45,798 bases of DNA from Candidatus Parcubacteria bacterium. GTDB lineage: Bacteria; Patescibacteriota; Minisyncoccia; JACPXH01. The stretch is taken from positions 1 to 45,798 of the forward strand of contig JACPXH010000003.1 in assembly GCA_016196625.1 (NCBI GenBank). Direction: 5' to 3'. The notes beneath the pieces are model-generated. The model made no database searches and was not told the origin of the DNA. It worked only from the letters and a program-made list of their open reading frames with translations. Made by a program: the position numbers and the translations under genes. Shown piece after piece: positions 35,749-45,657 of the stretch (positions are counted from its first letter, which is position 1; the number at the start of each line of letters is the position of its first letter).

Positions 35749-37320
35749 TTAGAGAAATTTGAGCAAGCTCTGACCCGTCATTGCCTCTGGCTGCGGGATG
35801 CCCAGAAGCTCGAGCACCGTGGGCGCGACGTCGGTCAAAAGTCCGCGCACTTCCTGCTTGGCTTGATCAATCTGTTGCGGGCTCTTGGGGCGTTCAAAGC
35901 CGCGGGCGACCAGGTAGAATGGCACGGGGTTGGTCGTATGGGCCGTGCGGACGTGGCCGGTGTGGGGATCGAGTTTTTCTTCCGCGTTGCCGTGATCAGC
36001 CGTGATCAAGAGCGCCGTTTCAGCCGGGTTGAGCGAATTTACAATTTCGGCCAGCGACCGATCAACAGCCTCGACCGCCCGACGCGTGGCCCCCAGATCG
36101 CCGGTATGCCCAACCATGTCGGCGTTGGCAAAATTCACGACCATGAAGTCGAACCCAGCACCCCGCAGCTTCTCGATAAGGGTGGCGGTAATTTCCGCTG
36201 CTTTCATCGCGGGGTTTTCATTGGGTTGAATCGGTTCAGAGGAGGGGACCAGGATGCGTTCCTCTCCCGGAAATGGTTCTTCGCGTAGCCCGTTGAAAAA
36301 GTAGGTAACATGCGCGTACTTTTCCGTCTCGGCCAGATGCAGCTGTTTTCGACCGGCTTTCGCAATGGTTTCGGCCAGGCAATCCGTAACCAGCGGCGCC
36401 GGGAAAGCCACCTGCATAGCGAGCCCCTTTTCGTATTCGGTCATACTCACGAGGGTAAGGTTCTCCGCAGCCGGTCGCGCGAATTTAGTGAAGGCTGCAT
36501 CGGCGAGCGCGTGGCTGATTTGGCGCATGGAATCTTGACGGAAGTTGAAGCAGATGACCGCGTCGCCCGCGCCAATCCGGGACTTAGGCTGGCCATTAGC
36601 ATCGACAATCACGGTGGCCGGGATGAGAGAGTCCGTGAGTTCTTGCTGGTAGTAGTCGCGGATGGCTGCCGCCGCGTTCGGATACGGTTTGCCCATAGCT
36701 TCAAACAGGCAGCGCCAGGCAGCCTCGGTGTGCTCCCAATTTCCGTCCCGGTCCATGGCAAAGTCGCGGCCGATAAGGGTCGCAATGCCGCCTATTTTGG
36801 CCGCGCTCACTTTGGGCTCCAGATGTTCAATCAGGCCGAGGCCTGCCCTCGGCAAGCTGTCCCGGCCGTCGGTGAACAGGTGCAGGTACGTTTGCGTGAT
36901 GCCGGCGCGGCTGGCAAAGTCAATGAGCGCCTCCAGGTGTTCGCTCGAGGCATGTACGATGCCGGTGGTGAGGAGCCCGACCAGATGCAGGCGAGAGTTG
37001 TTGCGCCGGACGTGCTCGGCCGCAGCGCTGAAAGCGGGGTTCGTGAAAAATGAGCCGTCTTTGATGGCATAGTTGATGCGCAGTGCGCTCTGGTAGATGA
37101 CGCGCCCGGAGCCGATGGCCAGATGCCCCACTTCTGAATTGCCAGCCTCGCCCCAAGGCAGACCCACCGCAATGCCGGCAGCTTGCAATTGGGTGAAAGC
37201 CCACTGTGATTCAATGCGGTGAATCGTGGGTGTTGCAGCGTTGGCGATGGCGTTGCCCTCGCTGTCCGGCCCCACGCCCCAGCCGTCCATGACGACGAGG
37301 ATTACTGAACGGAATGGCAT
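35749..37320 (-). CDS. gpmI: 2,3-bisphosphoglycerate-independent phosphoglycerate mutase
   Basis: VVMDGWGVGPDSEGNAI, GNSEVGHLAIGSGRVIYQ, HLFTDGRDSLPRAG, VVNFANADMVGHTGD, LITADHGNAEEKLD. Confidence 0.97.
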   Translation of the reverse strand: MPFRSVILVVMDGWGVGPDSEGNAIANAATPTIHRIESQWAFTQLQAAGIAVGLPWGEAGNSEVGHLAIGSGRVIYQSALRINYAIKDGSFFTNPAFSAAAEHVRRNNSRLHLVGLLTTGIVHASSEHLEALIDFASRAGITQTYLHLFTDGRDSLPRAGLGLIEHLEPKVSAAKIGGIATLIGRDFAMDRDGNWEHTEAAWRCLFEAMGKPYPNAAAAIRDYYQQELTDSLIPATVIVDANGQPKSRIGAGDAVICFNFRQDSMRQISHALADAAFTKFARPAAENLTLVSMTEYEKGLAMQVAFPAPLVTDCLAETIAKAGRKQLHLAETEKYAHVTYFFNGLREEPFPGEERILVPSSEPIQPNENPAMKAAEITATLIEKLRGAGFDFMVVNFANADMVGHTGDLGATRRAVEAVDRSLAEIVNSLNPAETALLITADHGNAEEKLDPHTGHVRTAHTTNPVPFYLVARGFERPKSPQQIDQAKQEVRGLLTDVAPTVLELLGIPQPEAMTGQSLLKFL

Positions 37321-37358
37321 TGTCCGTATCGTACCATAGCTGGGGAGAGTTCTGAATT

Positions 37359-37387
37359 TTGACAGCCCACGGGCGCCCTGCTATACT
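37359..37387 (+). promoter_or_regulatory. Promoter of rny
   Basis: TTGACA-17-TATACT. Confidence 0.7.
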
Positions 37388-37431
37388 GAAAATCTCTACT
37401 CTACCCATGACCAGAACATCTCAAAAAATCC

Positions 37432-38961
37432 ATGGAACAGTTTTTCATCCTGGCCGTGAGCCTGGGCGGACTTGTGGTGGGGTCCGTTGCCGGCTACTAC
37501 GCGCGCCAGACGATAGCCAAAAAGCAGGCTGGTTCAATCGAGGCCAAGCTTTCGAAACTCGTTGAAGGCGCTAAGACCGAAGCTCGGGAGACGCTGCTGC
37601 AAGCCAAAGATAAAGCCGTCAAAATCCTCGAAGAGGCCAAGCGCGACGAGAAAGAACGCGCGCAGGTTCTTGAACGGCACGAGGAGCGGCTTTTGAAGCG
37701 GGAGGAGATGCTCGAGCAGAAAATGGCGGGCATCGAAAAGACCGACCTCGAACTCGCTGAAAAAATCGAGCGGGTGAAAGCCATCCGGGAAGAAGCAGAA
37801 AGCCTTCACGGTAAGGCCGAAGAAAAGTTAGCGCAGGTAGCCAAGTTAAGCGAAGCCGAAGCCAAGCAGGAGATCGTCCGGCTGGCTGAGAAAAAGCAGT
37901 CCGAGGAACTCGCGCACCACCTGCAACGTTTGGAGCAAGACAAGCTTGAGGCCGTTGAGAAGCGGGCGCTTGATGTCATGGCCACCGCCATCCAGCGCTA
38001 CTCCCGCACGCACGTCGCCGACATTACGACGTCAGTCGTGACGCTCCCTGATGATGACATGAAGGGACGCATCATCGGCCGCGAGGGCCGCAATATTAAG
38101 GCGCTCGAGCGCCTCACCGGCGTGGATATCATTGTGGACGATACGCCCGGTGCGATCACGCTCTCCGGGTTCGATCCAATCCGGCGCGCAGTTGCCAAAT
38201 CCGCGATTGCCAAGTTGGTGGCGGACGGCCGCATCCAGCCGGCCCGGATCGAAGAGAAGGTGGAAGAGGCCAAGGCCGAGATGAAAAAGAAAATCCAGGA
38301 GGCCGGGGAGGCCGCGGTCTATGAGACGAGCATTCTTGATTTCCCGCCGCCCTTGGTGCAGCTCTTGGGGCGCTTGGCCTTCCGGGTATCCTACGGCCAG
38401 AACGTTTTGCTTCACTCCATCGAAGCGGCGCATCTTGCCGGCATGATTGCCCAGGAGTTGGGGGCGAAGGTGGAAGTGGCCAAGAAAGCGGCGTTGCTTC
38501 ACGACATCGGCAAAGCCATTGATCACGAGGTCGAGGGGTCGCATTTGGAGCTTGGTCGCAAGATCCTCGCTAAGTATCACATACCGGAGGCCGTGATTCA
38601 GGCCATGGAGGCCCACCATGAGGATTATCCATTTATGACTCCGGAAGCCATGATTGTTGCGGCCGCAGAATCAGTTTCCGCTGCCCGGCCTGGCGCGCGG
38701 CGCGATACGGTGGAGAACTACATCCGGCGGCTAGAGGAGCTTGAAAAAGTGGCCAATTCCTTTGAAGGGGTGGATAAATCTTACGCCATCCAGGCGGGGC
38801 GCGAAGTGCGGGTGTTTGTTGTTCCCGAGAAGGTGGACGACTATGCAGCCATGAAGCTTGCGCGCGACATCGCCGACCGCATTGAAGAAGAACTCCGCTA
38901 TCCGGGCGAGATTAAGGTTAATGTAATTCGGGAGTTGCGGGCGGTTGAGTACGCAAAGTAA
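37432..38961 (+). CDS. rny: Ribonuclease Y
   Basis: N-terminal TM, coiled coil, KH (DDDMKGRIIGREGRNIKALERLTGVDIIVDDTP), HD (LLHDIGKAIDHEVEGSHLELG). Confidence 0.97.
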   Translation: MEQFFILAVSLGGLVVGSVAGYYARQTIAKKQAGSIEAKLSKLVEGAKTEARETLLQAKDKAVKILEEAKRDEKERAQVLERHEERLLKREEMLEQKMAGIEKTDLELAEKIERVKAIREEAESLHGKAEEKLAQVAKLSEAEAKQEIVRLAEKKQSEELAHHLQRLEQDKLEAVEKRALDVMATAIQRYSRTHVADITTSVVTLPDDDMKGRIIGREGRNIKALERLTGVDIIVDDTPGAITLSGFDPIRRAVAKSAIAKLVADGRIQPARIEEKVEEAKAEMKKKIQEAGEAAVYETSILDFPPPLVQLLGRLAFRVSYGQNVLLHSIEAAHLAGMIAQELGAKVEVAKKAALLHDIGKAIDHEVEGSHLELGRKILAKYHIPEAVIQAMEAHHEDYPFMTPEAMIVAAAESVSAARPGARRDTVENYIRRLEELEKVANSFEGVDKSYAIQAGREVRVFVVPEKVDDYAAMKLARDIADRIEEELRYPGEIKVNVIRELRAVEYAK

Positions 38962-39126
38962 AGGAGCAGCGGAAGCAGAATCTATCCACAGGTGCCAAGG
39001 CGACGCTTGCAAGCCAAAAAGCTGCTCGGTACAATGGAGGATGCGTGATATTCCGTCACGGCGCGTGTGCCGTGTCCAATATGGCAAAGGTCGAGCATAC
39101 TTCTCGAATACAGCAATTCCCATATT

Positions 39127-39405
39127 ATGAGCATGAACAAAGAACAGTTGCTGGAAGCGATTTCGGCCAAGGTGGGCTGTTCGAAGAAAGAAGCCGGCGA
39201 TGCGGTGGAAGCGATGACCGATATCGTAACGTCCGAACTTTCCAAGGCCGGGCAGGTAACACTCACGGGCTTCGGGACTTTTTGGGTTTCGAATCGCGCT
39301 GCGCGCCAAGGGGTGAACCCGCGCACTGGCCAGAAGATTCAGATTGCGGCGATGAAAGTGCCGAAGTTCAAGGCTGGCAAAGGTCTCAAAGACGCGGTCA
39401 GATGA
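39127..39405 (+). CDS. HU-family DNA-binding protein
   Basis: MNKEQLLEAISAKVGCSKKEAGDAVEAMTDIVTSELSKAGQVTLTGFGTFWVSNRAARQGVNPRTGQKIQI. Confidence 0.95.
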   Translation: MSMNKEQLLEAISAKVGCSKKEAGDAVEAMTDIVTSELSKAGQVTLTGFGTFWVSNRAARQGVNPRTGQKIQIAAMKVPKFKAGKGLKDAVR

Positions 39406-39424
39406 CCCCGGCGGGGTCATCCTG
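39402..39424. terminator. Hairpin overlapping the hup stop
   Basis: GATGACCCC-GGC-GGGGTCATC. Confidence 0.5.
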
Positions 39425-39685
39425 AGTGAGGGGCGTCGATCGTCCCGAAACGAAGGATCTCGCGACCCAGCTCGAGCTGGTCTCGAGCGCAAAGGAGCTC
39501 CCGAATGTTGAGGGGGGCTTTTTTGTTAGTTTTCGTCCGCCGCGGGGTGGGTCGCAACATTGGTGCCGGGATTGCCACATAAATCATTGACAGCTCTATA
39601 TATGTAGTGGTATGGATGATATTCCGACTCAATAGACCGAGTGAGGCGTTCCTGAACAGCCCGCCAGTTGGCGGAGGAGGGGAAA

Positions 39686-40423
39686 ATGCCGAAGTCCAGT
39701 CGATTGTTCGTTGTCATGGCGGTGGCCTTCGCCGTGGCGTCCGTGCCGATGGCGTGGGCGGACGCGCTAGAGCCGCCGGAGCCGGATATATGCGCTTCGA
39801 TCAGAGCGCAGATGGCGCAGCTCCAGAGGGCGTCCGTGTTCCCCGAGCGCAAGTCGCTCTGGGGGTTCATCTACGGACTCGGGGTTCGACCGGGCGCAAG
39901 TCCTCTCGAGTCGGCGTTTAACCTGACTGGTTGGTCCCGTCAGGAGAACGTGCATCTCGAGGTTGAGGGCAACGTTGCCACTTTTCTCCTCGGGTTGGCG
40001 CCATCGAGGTTCCATCCTGTCGACGGCCCGCCGAAGGTTGGGGGAACCGGGTTCATCAAGTTTTATGAGGATAACCGTTCGAGGATTGTCCTCTACGAGC
40101 CGGGCGACATCGAGCGGCAGCGGCCGTACCCGATTCCGCAGATAAACGTCGGCCTCGAGGGGTCGGCGTTCTACACCGACGCTGCTGCCTTCGAGGCCAA
40201 TGTTACCCGGCCGCTCGTCTGCGCCGTCTTCGAAGCGGTGCGGTCCGGTCGGGTTGACCGGCCGGTCGTGGTATTGGCGGTTGAGTCTGTGGGGTTCTGC
40301 CAGGATTTAAGCGGCCCAGAACCAAAGATCTGCGGACTCAACATTGGAGGCAGGATTGTTGGGATCTCCTACCGGCCCGAGATCCCGCCGCCTCCGCCTT
40401 GTCCTCCCGGCGGCTGCCGCTAA
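39686..40423 (+). CDS. Hypothetical secreted protein with signal peptide
   Basis: MPKSSRLFVVMAVAFAVASVPMAWADA signal; RBS GGAGGAGG; paired cysteines; Pro/Cys-rich C-terminus PPPPPCPPGGC. Confidence 0.75.
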   Translation: MPKSSRLFVVMAVAFAVASVPMAWADALEPPEPDICASIRAQMAQLQRASVFPERKSLWGFIYGLGVRPGASPLESAFNLTGWSRQENVHLEVEGNVATFLLGLAPSRFHPVDGPPKVGGTGFIKFYEDNRSRIVLYEPGDIERQRPYPIPQINVGLEGSAFYTDAAAFEANVTRPLVCAVFEAVRSGRVDRPVVVLAVESVGFCQDLSGPEPKICGLNIGGRIVGISYRPEIPPPPPCPPGGCR

Positions 40424-40546
40424 ACTTTGTGTTCCTTCGTGCTCCGAGCACCCCGATCAAGAGGTCGGGGTGCCTGTCTTCGTAGTCTTCCACGTCTTTC
40501 ACTCAACGTGCTACATTCTAGCTACTAATCGCTAGCTACTCGTTCA

Positions 40547-41827
40547 GTGTCTTCCCGCACTATTTTCGCCATTGTCGCCGTTCTCCTCGTCGCCGCTGGT
40601 ATCGGCGCCTACTTCCTGTTTCAAAAACCTGCCGGCGTTAGCGCCGCCGAACTCGAAGTGCTCCAGGGCGAGGTCGAGGTGCAGCCAACGCCACAGGCAC
40701 GCAGCCTAGTGGCGTCAGCGGCGATGTCGCTTTCGGCCACAGCACGGATCAAAACCAAAGCCGGCGGTAAAGCGGTGGTGCGTTTTAAGTCGGGTTCGCT
40801 GATCCGGCTCGACGAGAATACTGAAATTGTGCTGGCCGAGGTCGCGGAAACTGCCCGGGCCAGTCGTATTCAGGTCAACCTGGAAACCGGGCAGGCGTGG
40901 GCGCGAGTCAAACAGCTGCTCGAGACAGATTCATTTTCCGTAACCACCCCCAACACGGTGGCCCACGTCCGGGGCACGGCCTTCAATGCGCGCTATGAGG
41001 CGCCGACCACTACTCTCTTGATTTGGAAGGGTGTTGTCGGCGTGGCCTTCCGTGATCCAGTAACGAAGCAAATAAATACGCGGTTGGGCGAAGTGCGGGT
41101 GGGCGAACGCAAATCCGTGCGGCTTGATCCGGAAACGCCGGCAGTTGGCATCCGCCCCGTAGATGTTACGGTCGAGGAAGTTGAAGATCCGTGGGTGGCG
41201 TCGAACCGGGCTCAAGATCGAAAGGTTGACGCATCCCAGGGAGTGCGGGAGGAGCAAGAGCAGGTGTTTGGCATATCAGGCCAGGCCACCCCAACTCCCC
41301 CTACCACTCCAGCGGAAGATCAGGTTGAAAAGTTCAAATTGTCACCTACCCCCAAGGTCGAGCTGCAAGCGCATGAGCCCGAGCCGTCCCCGCCTAAAAC
41401 AACAACTTCGTCCAAACCAGACGTTGGGCTGCCGGTGCTGCCAGCGGTGCCGGACGCGCTTGAGATCACCCACGATTTTCCTGAAGACACTGTTTTCTTC
41501 CCAGGCGACAGCGCCAACTTCTCGGCTTGGCTGGTCTTTTCTGATAGGCGCCGTGAGGGCGCGACCGACCGGGTGCAGTGGGCCGTCAGTTCGGCGCTGG
41601 GTACGATCACGAAAGAGGGTTTTGCAAAGTTCAACCGGGCTGGCACCGGAGCGGTTACGGCCTCAATCGTCATCGAAGGCAAGATCATGCGCGCGAGCCA
41701 CGCGGTTACAGTTAAGGCAGTGATTCAACCCCCGCCGCCTCCAAAAGGGGAGCCACCCACAGCCCTTCCTCCAGAACAGTACCCCGGCCCTGATACATAC
41801 GATCAGTTCTACCAGTATCCTCGTTGA
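40547..41827 (+). CDS. FecR-domain protein with proline-rich linker and Ig-like C-terminal domain
   Basis: GTG start; TM IFAIVAVLLVAAGIGAYFLF; FecR-type GGKAVVRFKSGSLIRLDENTEIVL...VTTPNTVAHVRGTAFN. Confidence 0.8.
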   Translation: MSSRTIFAIVAVLLVAAGIGAYFLFQKPAGVSAAELEVLQGEVEVQPTPQARSLVASAAMSLSATARIKTKAGGKAVVRFKSGSLIRLDENTEIVLAEVAETARASRIQVNLETGQAWARVKQLLETDSFSVTTPNTVAHVRGTAFNARYEAPTTTLLIWKGVVGVAFRDPVTKQINTRLGEVRVGERKSVRLDPETPAVGIRPVDVTVEEVEDPWVASNRAQDRKVDASQGVREEQEQVFGISGQATPTPPTTPAEDQVEKFKLSPTPKVELQAHEPEPSPPKTTTSSKPDVGLPVLPAVPDALEITHDFPEDTVFFPGDSANFSAWLVFSDRRREGATDRVQWAVSSALGTITKEGFAKFNRAGTGAVTASIVIEGKIMRASHAVTVKAVIQPPPPPKGEPPTALPPEQYPGPDTYDQFYQYPR

Positions 41828-43800
41828 GCATGCCTCGTCGTTGGCGAAGGCAGAATCGAGCGTCTCGCTGGGGGTGGCCGGCGTCCACAGTGGCCGCCGT
41901 GGTGTTGGCCATAGGCGCTTTGGCGTTTCTTGATGTTTTTCAGTCAGTTGAAGCTCGGCTCTCGGACCGATTGTTTCTGTCGCGCGCTCCGCGATCCGAC
42001 ATTGTCATCGTGGCCATTGATGATGCAAGTTTGCAGGCGGTGGGACGCTGGCCCTGGCCGCGCCGGGTGCACGCCGAGCTTATCGGCATCCTCAAACCCG
42101 TTGAGCCGGCGGTAGTTGCTTTCGATGTCGCCTTTTTTGAATCCTCGAGCGCCGCTGACGATGAAGCTTTGGCCAAAGCCATAGCGTCTGTCCCGACCGT
42201 GCTCACAGTTGAAGCGCAAGATTTTACCGCACGGCAGAGGCCTTGGCAGGGGAGTGGCTTGCTTCAACCGATTCTGGTGTTGCGCCAAGCCGCCCGGGCT
42301 CTGGGGCACGCGCACACGCCGGCTCAAGGCGACGGAGTGGTGCGCGTTTTTCCGGACGAGTTGGTTACGCCCGAGGGTGAGTTCCCCCCGTTCGCCTTGG
42401 CGGCAATTGCGAGCCGTGGCGGTAGACGGGATTTCAAGTCGGACCGGATTAATTTCGTTGGTCCTCCGGGCACAATAAAAACCGTCTCGTACGCCGATGT
42501 GCTGGCGGGGCATATCCCGGCCGAACAGTTTCGCGATGCGTTTGTGTTCGTGGGCGCCACCGCCCCGAGTCTGCATGATACGGTTTTGACTCCTAGTTCG
42601 CGGGGGAATGGGCTTGCCGGTGTGGAGCTGCACGCGCAGATTGCCGAGCAGGTGCTTCGAGGTCTGCCCTTGCGGGTGGCTCCGAAACAGGCGACCGTCG
42701 GCGTCGTCGTGGCGCTCGGGCTCCTGATTGCTTTCACCTTTCCTCGCGGCCGGCGTTTGCGCCACGCCGCGCTCGTAGCCCTTGTCTTTGGTTTGGCCTA
42801 TAACGGGCTCGTACTCCTGGCCTTCAGCCGGGGGTTGATCCTTAACATTTTCTGGCCCAACGTGACGATCATGGCCGTGGTGGTGGCGATGGTGGGGGTT
42901 GAGTACCTTGCCGCCAGCCGCGAGCGCCGCTTCATCCGGGAGACATTCAGTCGGTACGTATCTCCTGAAGTCGTGGCGCATCTCCTTGAGCATCCCGAGC
43001 ACCTGCGGCTCGGCGGCGAGGTGCGCACGCTGACGATTCTCTTTTCTGACATCCGCAGCTTTACTTCTATTTCGGAGCGGCTTGCCGCCGGCGAACTCAC
43101 GCAGCTTTTAAACCGGTACCTGACCGCAATGTCGGCCGTTATCCTGCAGGAAGGCGGCGTGCTCGACAAATACATTGGCGACGCCATCATGGCTTTCTGG
43201 GGCGCGCCCATTCCCATGGCCGATCATGCTGCCCGAGCTGTCCGGGCAGCGCTCGGCATGCAGAAGGCACTCGAAGGCCTCAACGCCGAGTTGGCCCGCG
43301 AAGGCAAGCCCAAGATTGCGATCGGCATCGGCATCAACACGGGCGAAGTGGTGGTGGGGAACATGGGGTCTCAACAGCGTTTTGACTACACCGTGATCGG
43401 CGACGCGGTCAATCTTGCGTCGCGCCTTGAGGGTTTGAATAAGATCTACGGCACTATGATGCTAGTGTCGGCTGAGACCGAGCGCGAGTTGCCGCTGGAA
43501 GTTTTTAGGCGCGAAGTTGACCGGGTTGCGGTTAAGGGGAAGTCCGGAGCTGTTACTGTTTTTGAATTGATGAGTGGAGAGGAGTTTGAAAAAAATAAGC
43601 GAGCCCTCGCCGTTTTTGCAGAGGCGCTCGAGCACTATCGTGCCCAGCGCTGGGACGAAGCCGAGGCAGCGCTTGCGAACGTTCTCGCCCTCCGGCTAGG
43701 CGATGGGCCGAGCGAAGTTTTCCTTAAACGAATTAAAGTATTCCGGCACAACGCGCCCCTGCCCGGTTGGGACGGCAGCTGGCAGGCGGAAACAAAGTAA
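41824..43800 (+). CDS. CHASE2-domain class III adenylate/guanylate cyclase
   Basis: CHASE2 region VAIDDASLQAVGRWPWPRRVHAELI; TMs; cyclase ILFSDIRSFTSISERL, DKYIGDAIMAFWGAPIPMADHA, GIGINTGEVVVGNMGSQQRFDYTVIGDAVNLASRLEG. Confidence 0.93.
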   Translation: MSMPRRWRRQNRASRWGWPASTVAAVVLAIGALAFLDVFQSVEARLSDRLFLSRAPRSDIVIVAIDDASLQAVGRWPWPRRVHAELIGILKPVEPAVVAFDVAFFESSSAADDEALAKAIASVPTVLTVEAQDFTARQRPWQGSGLLQPILVLRQAARALGHAHTPAQGDGVVRVFPDELVTPEGEFPPFALAAIASRGGRRDFKSDRINFVGPPGTIKTVSYADVLAGHIPAEQFRDAFVFVGATAPSLHDTVLTPSSRGNGLAGVELHAQIAEQVLRGLPLRVAPKQATVGVVVALGLLIAFTFPRGRRLRHAALVALVFGLAYNGLVLLAFSRGLILNIFWPNVTIMAVVVAMVGVEYLAASRERRFIRETFSRYVSPEVVAHLLEHPEHLRLGGEVRTLTILFSDIRSFTSISERLAAGELTQLLNRYLTAMSAVILQEGGVLDKYIGDAIMAFWGAPIPMADHAARAVRAALGMQKALEGLNAELAREGKPKIAIGIGINTGEVVVGNMGSQQRFDYTVIGDAVNLASRLEGLNKIYGTMMLVSAETERELPLEVFRREVDRVAVKGKSGAVTVFELMSGEEFEKNKRALAVFAEALEHYRAQRWDEAEAALANVLALRLGDGPSEVFLKRIKVFRHNAPLPGWDGSWQAETK

Positions 43801-43984
43801 CAGTTCGCCTCGGCGAGCTGTTACTGTTCTGGAGCGAGTAGGGGGAACCCCGCACCGAGTTCCGAAACGGGGTTGACTCAACTCACGTTACTGCCTCGGT
43901 AACGCCTGCGGCTTTGCGTCATCTTCGCACCGCTTCTTCCCCGAGAATTGGTGCGGGGCAGGTCGAACCCCATGCTTGAGTATA

Positions 43985-44125
43985 TTTACAACAAAGCTCG
44001 AAACCATTTCCTGCAAAATTGCTGACGCAATTTTGCTTTCCGAAATCCGCTCGGGCGGCGCGGGAAGGAGGGGTGGGGGGAGGAATGCCCGCGCCGCCCT
44101 CGCTTGGAAAAAATTACCGCCGCCG
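43985..44125 (+). repeat. Left arm of 141-bp perfect inverted repeat flanking purB
   Basis: Reverse complement identical to 45658-45798. Confidence 0.95.
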
Positions 44126-44185
44126 AAAGCTTTTCGAAAAAGAAAAAGGGCGTTGCCGAGTAAACGACAACGCCCATGGGTCGGA

Positions 44186-45562
44186 CTACAATCCGAGTTT
44201 TTGCTTCCATCGTTCCGCGACCGTCTTTGCTTTCTTGCCGGCAATGCCGGTGTAAAGAGACGGGTTCGAGAGAATCTGCCGTTGGTACGGAGTCATCCTT
44301 TCGAGATAGTCCTTCATCTCCGCATCGCCGACAACGACTTCTTCGAGTGGTCGCGCCTCGCGTTGGGCTTGAAGTGTGAGCGTCCGTACCTTCTCGTGCG
44401 CGTCGGGATGTCCCTGCGCGGCGAGAATGATGTAGAGCGGCTCGGCAACCACCAAACCTTTCTGCATGGCGAGGTTGCGTTCCAAGTTGGCGCGGTCAAC
44501 AGTGAGTTTCTTCATCGTGCGCGTCAGTCGCTTCGCGGTCGAAACCACATAGGCGACAACCTCGCCATAGGTTCGCGCGGACGCGGAATTGGTAAGGTCG
44601 CGTTGATGTTCACTGATTTGATCCATGAACACCGTCATGATTCGCGGCGCGACGATTTTCCAACAGCTCTTGGCATTCTCGAAGTTGATGGGGTTGCGCT
44701 TTTGCGGCATGGTCGAGGAACCGACTTGCGCCGCTTCAAACTCTTCTCCCACTTCTCCGATCTCCGTCCGTTGGAGATTCCGCATATCGTCGGACAAGTT
44801 AGCGAGAACACCCGCCGCGATTGTGATTTCGCAGAAAAGACGGGTCAACGCCTCCGGTGGCACGATTTGCGTCGAGTGTTCGGCTGGAGCGAGCCCCAAC
44901 TCGGCGAGTACTTCCGTCTCGAAACCCTCGGGGTCATCGAAGAACAGCGAGGAGGCATTGTACGCTCCAACTGCTCCCGAAAACTTTCCGGGAAGTTCCG
45001 TAGCGAGCGACTTCAACGCTTCGATAGAACCGCCGAGACGGCTGACATATCCGGCGAGCGCGAAGCCGAACGTAATCGGAACCGCGTGCTGGCCGTGAGT
45101 TCTGCCGACTTGTACTGTCTCCGCTTCGCGGAGCGCGGTAGTGATGAGTACTCCTTCCAACTTGACAAGAGATGGAACAAGCACTTTCTGCACCGCGTCC
45201 TTGTAGCGAGCGGCGTTCGCCGGATCAATGATGTCGTACGAAGTCGCCGTCATATGGACATACGGCTTCGCGTTCTCGCTGACTTTGGCGCGTACGCAAT
45301 TCACGAGCGCACGAATGTCGTGGCGAATCCGGTCTTCCTCCTCGTACACTTCCTCGGTCGTCACTTGACCGCAAGCCGCCTCAACTTCTTGGACGGCGAC
45401 TTCGGGACAAATTCCGCGGCGATGGAGTACCTTCACGAGCGCAAGCTCCACGAGGAGCTTGTAACGGGTAAACCCGTTCTCGGAGAGATACTTCGCCACT
45501 TCTTCATCCCAGTACCGGTAGTCAACCGGCGAAAGACTGTCGAACTGGTCGCGTGTTTTCAT
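44186..45562 (-). CDS. purB: Adenylosuccinate lyase
   Basis: HMTATSYDIIDPANA, GRTHGQHAVPITFGFALAGY, GSSTMPQKRNPINFENAKS. Confidence 0.95.
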   Translation of the reverse strand: MKTRDQFDSLSPVDYRYWDEEVAKYLSENGFTRYKLLVELALVKVLHRRGICPEVAVQEVEAACGQVTTEEVYEEEDRIRHDIRALVNCVRAKVSENAKPYVHMTATSYDIIDPANAARYKDAVQKVLVPSLVKLEGVLITTALREAETVQVGRTHGQHAVPITFGFALAGYVSRLGGSIEALKSLATELPGKFSGAVGAYNASSLFFDDPEGFETEVLAELGLAPAEHSTQIVPPEALTRLFCEITIAAGVLANLSDDMRNLQRTEIGEVGEEFEAAQVGSSTMPQKRNPINFENAKSCWKIVAPRIMTVFMDQISEHQRDLTNSASARTYGEVVAYVVSTAKRLTRTMKKLTVDRANLERNLAMQKGLVVAEPLYIILAAQGHPDAHEKVRTLTLQAQREARPLEEVVVGDAEMKDYLERMTPYQRQILSNPSLYTGIAGKKAKTVAERWKQKLGL

Positions 45563-45657
45563 TTTTCCTCCTGTAAAAGAGCGTTTTCCCAGAACAAAAA
45601 ACTGGGATGTTCCCAGTTACAATTTACCAGTTTTTCCTTATTTTTTCAATGGTTATA

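Noticed and set aside
36310-37053. 247-aa plus-strand ORF opposite gpmI
   Set aside because: Antisense to a well-supported gpmI; no recognisable motifs.
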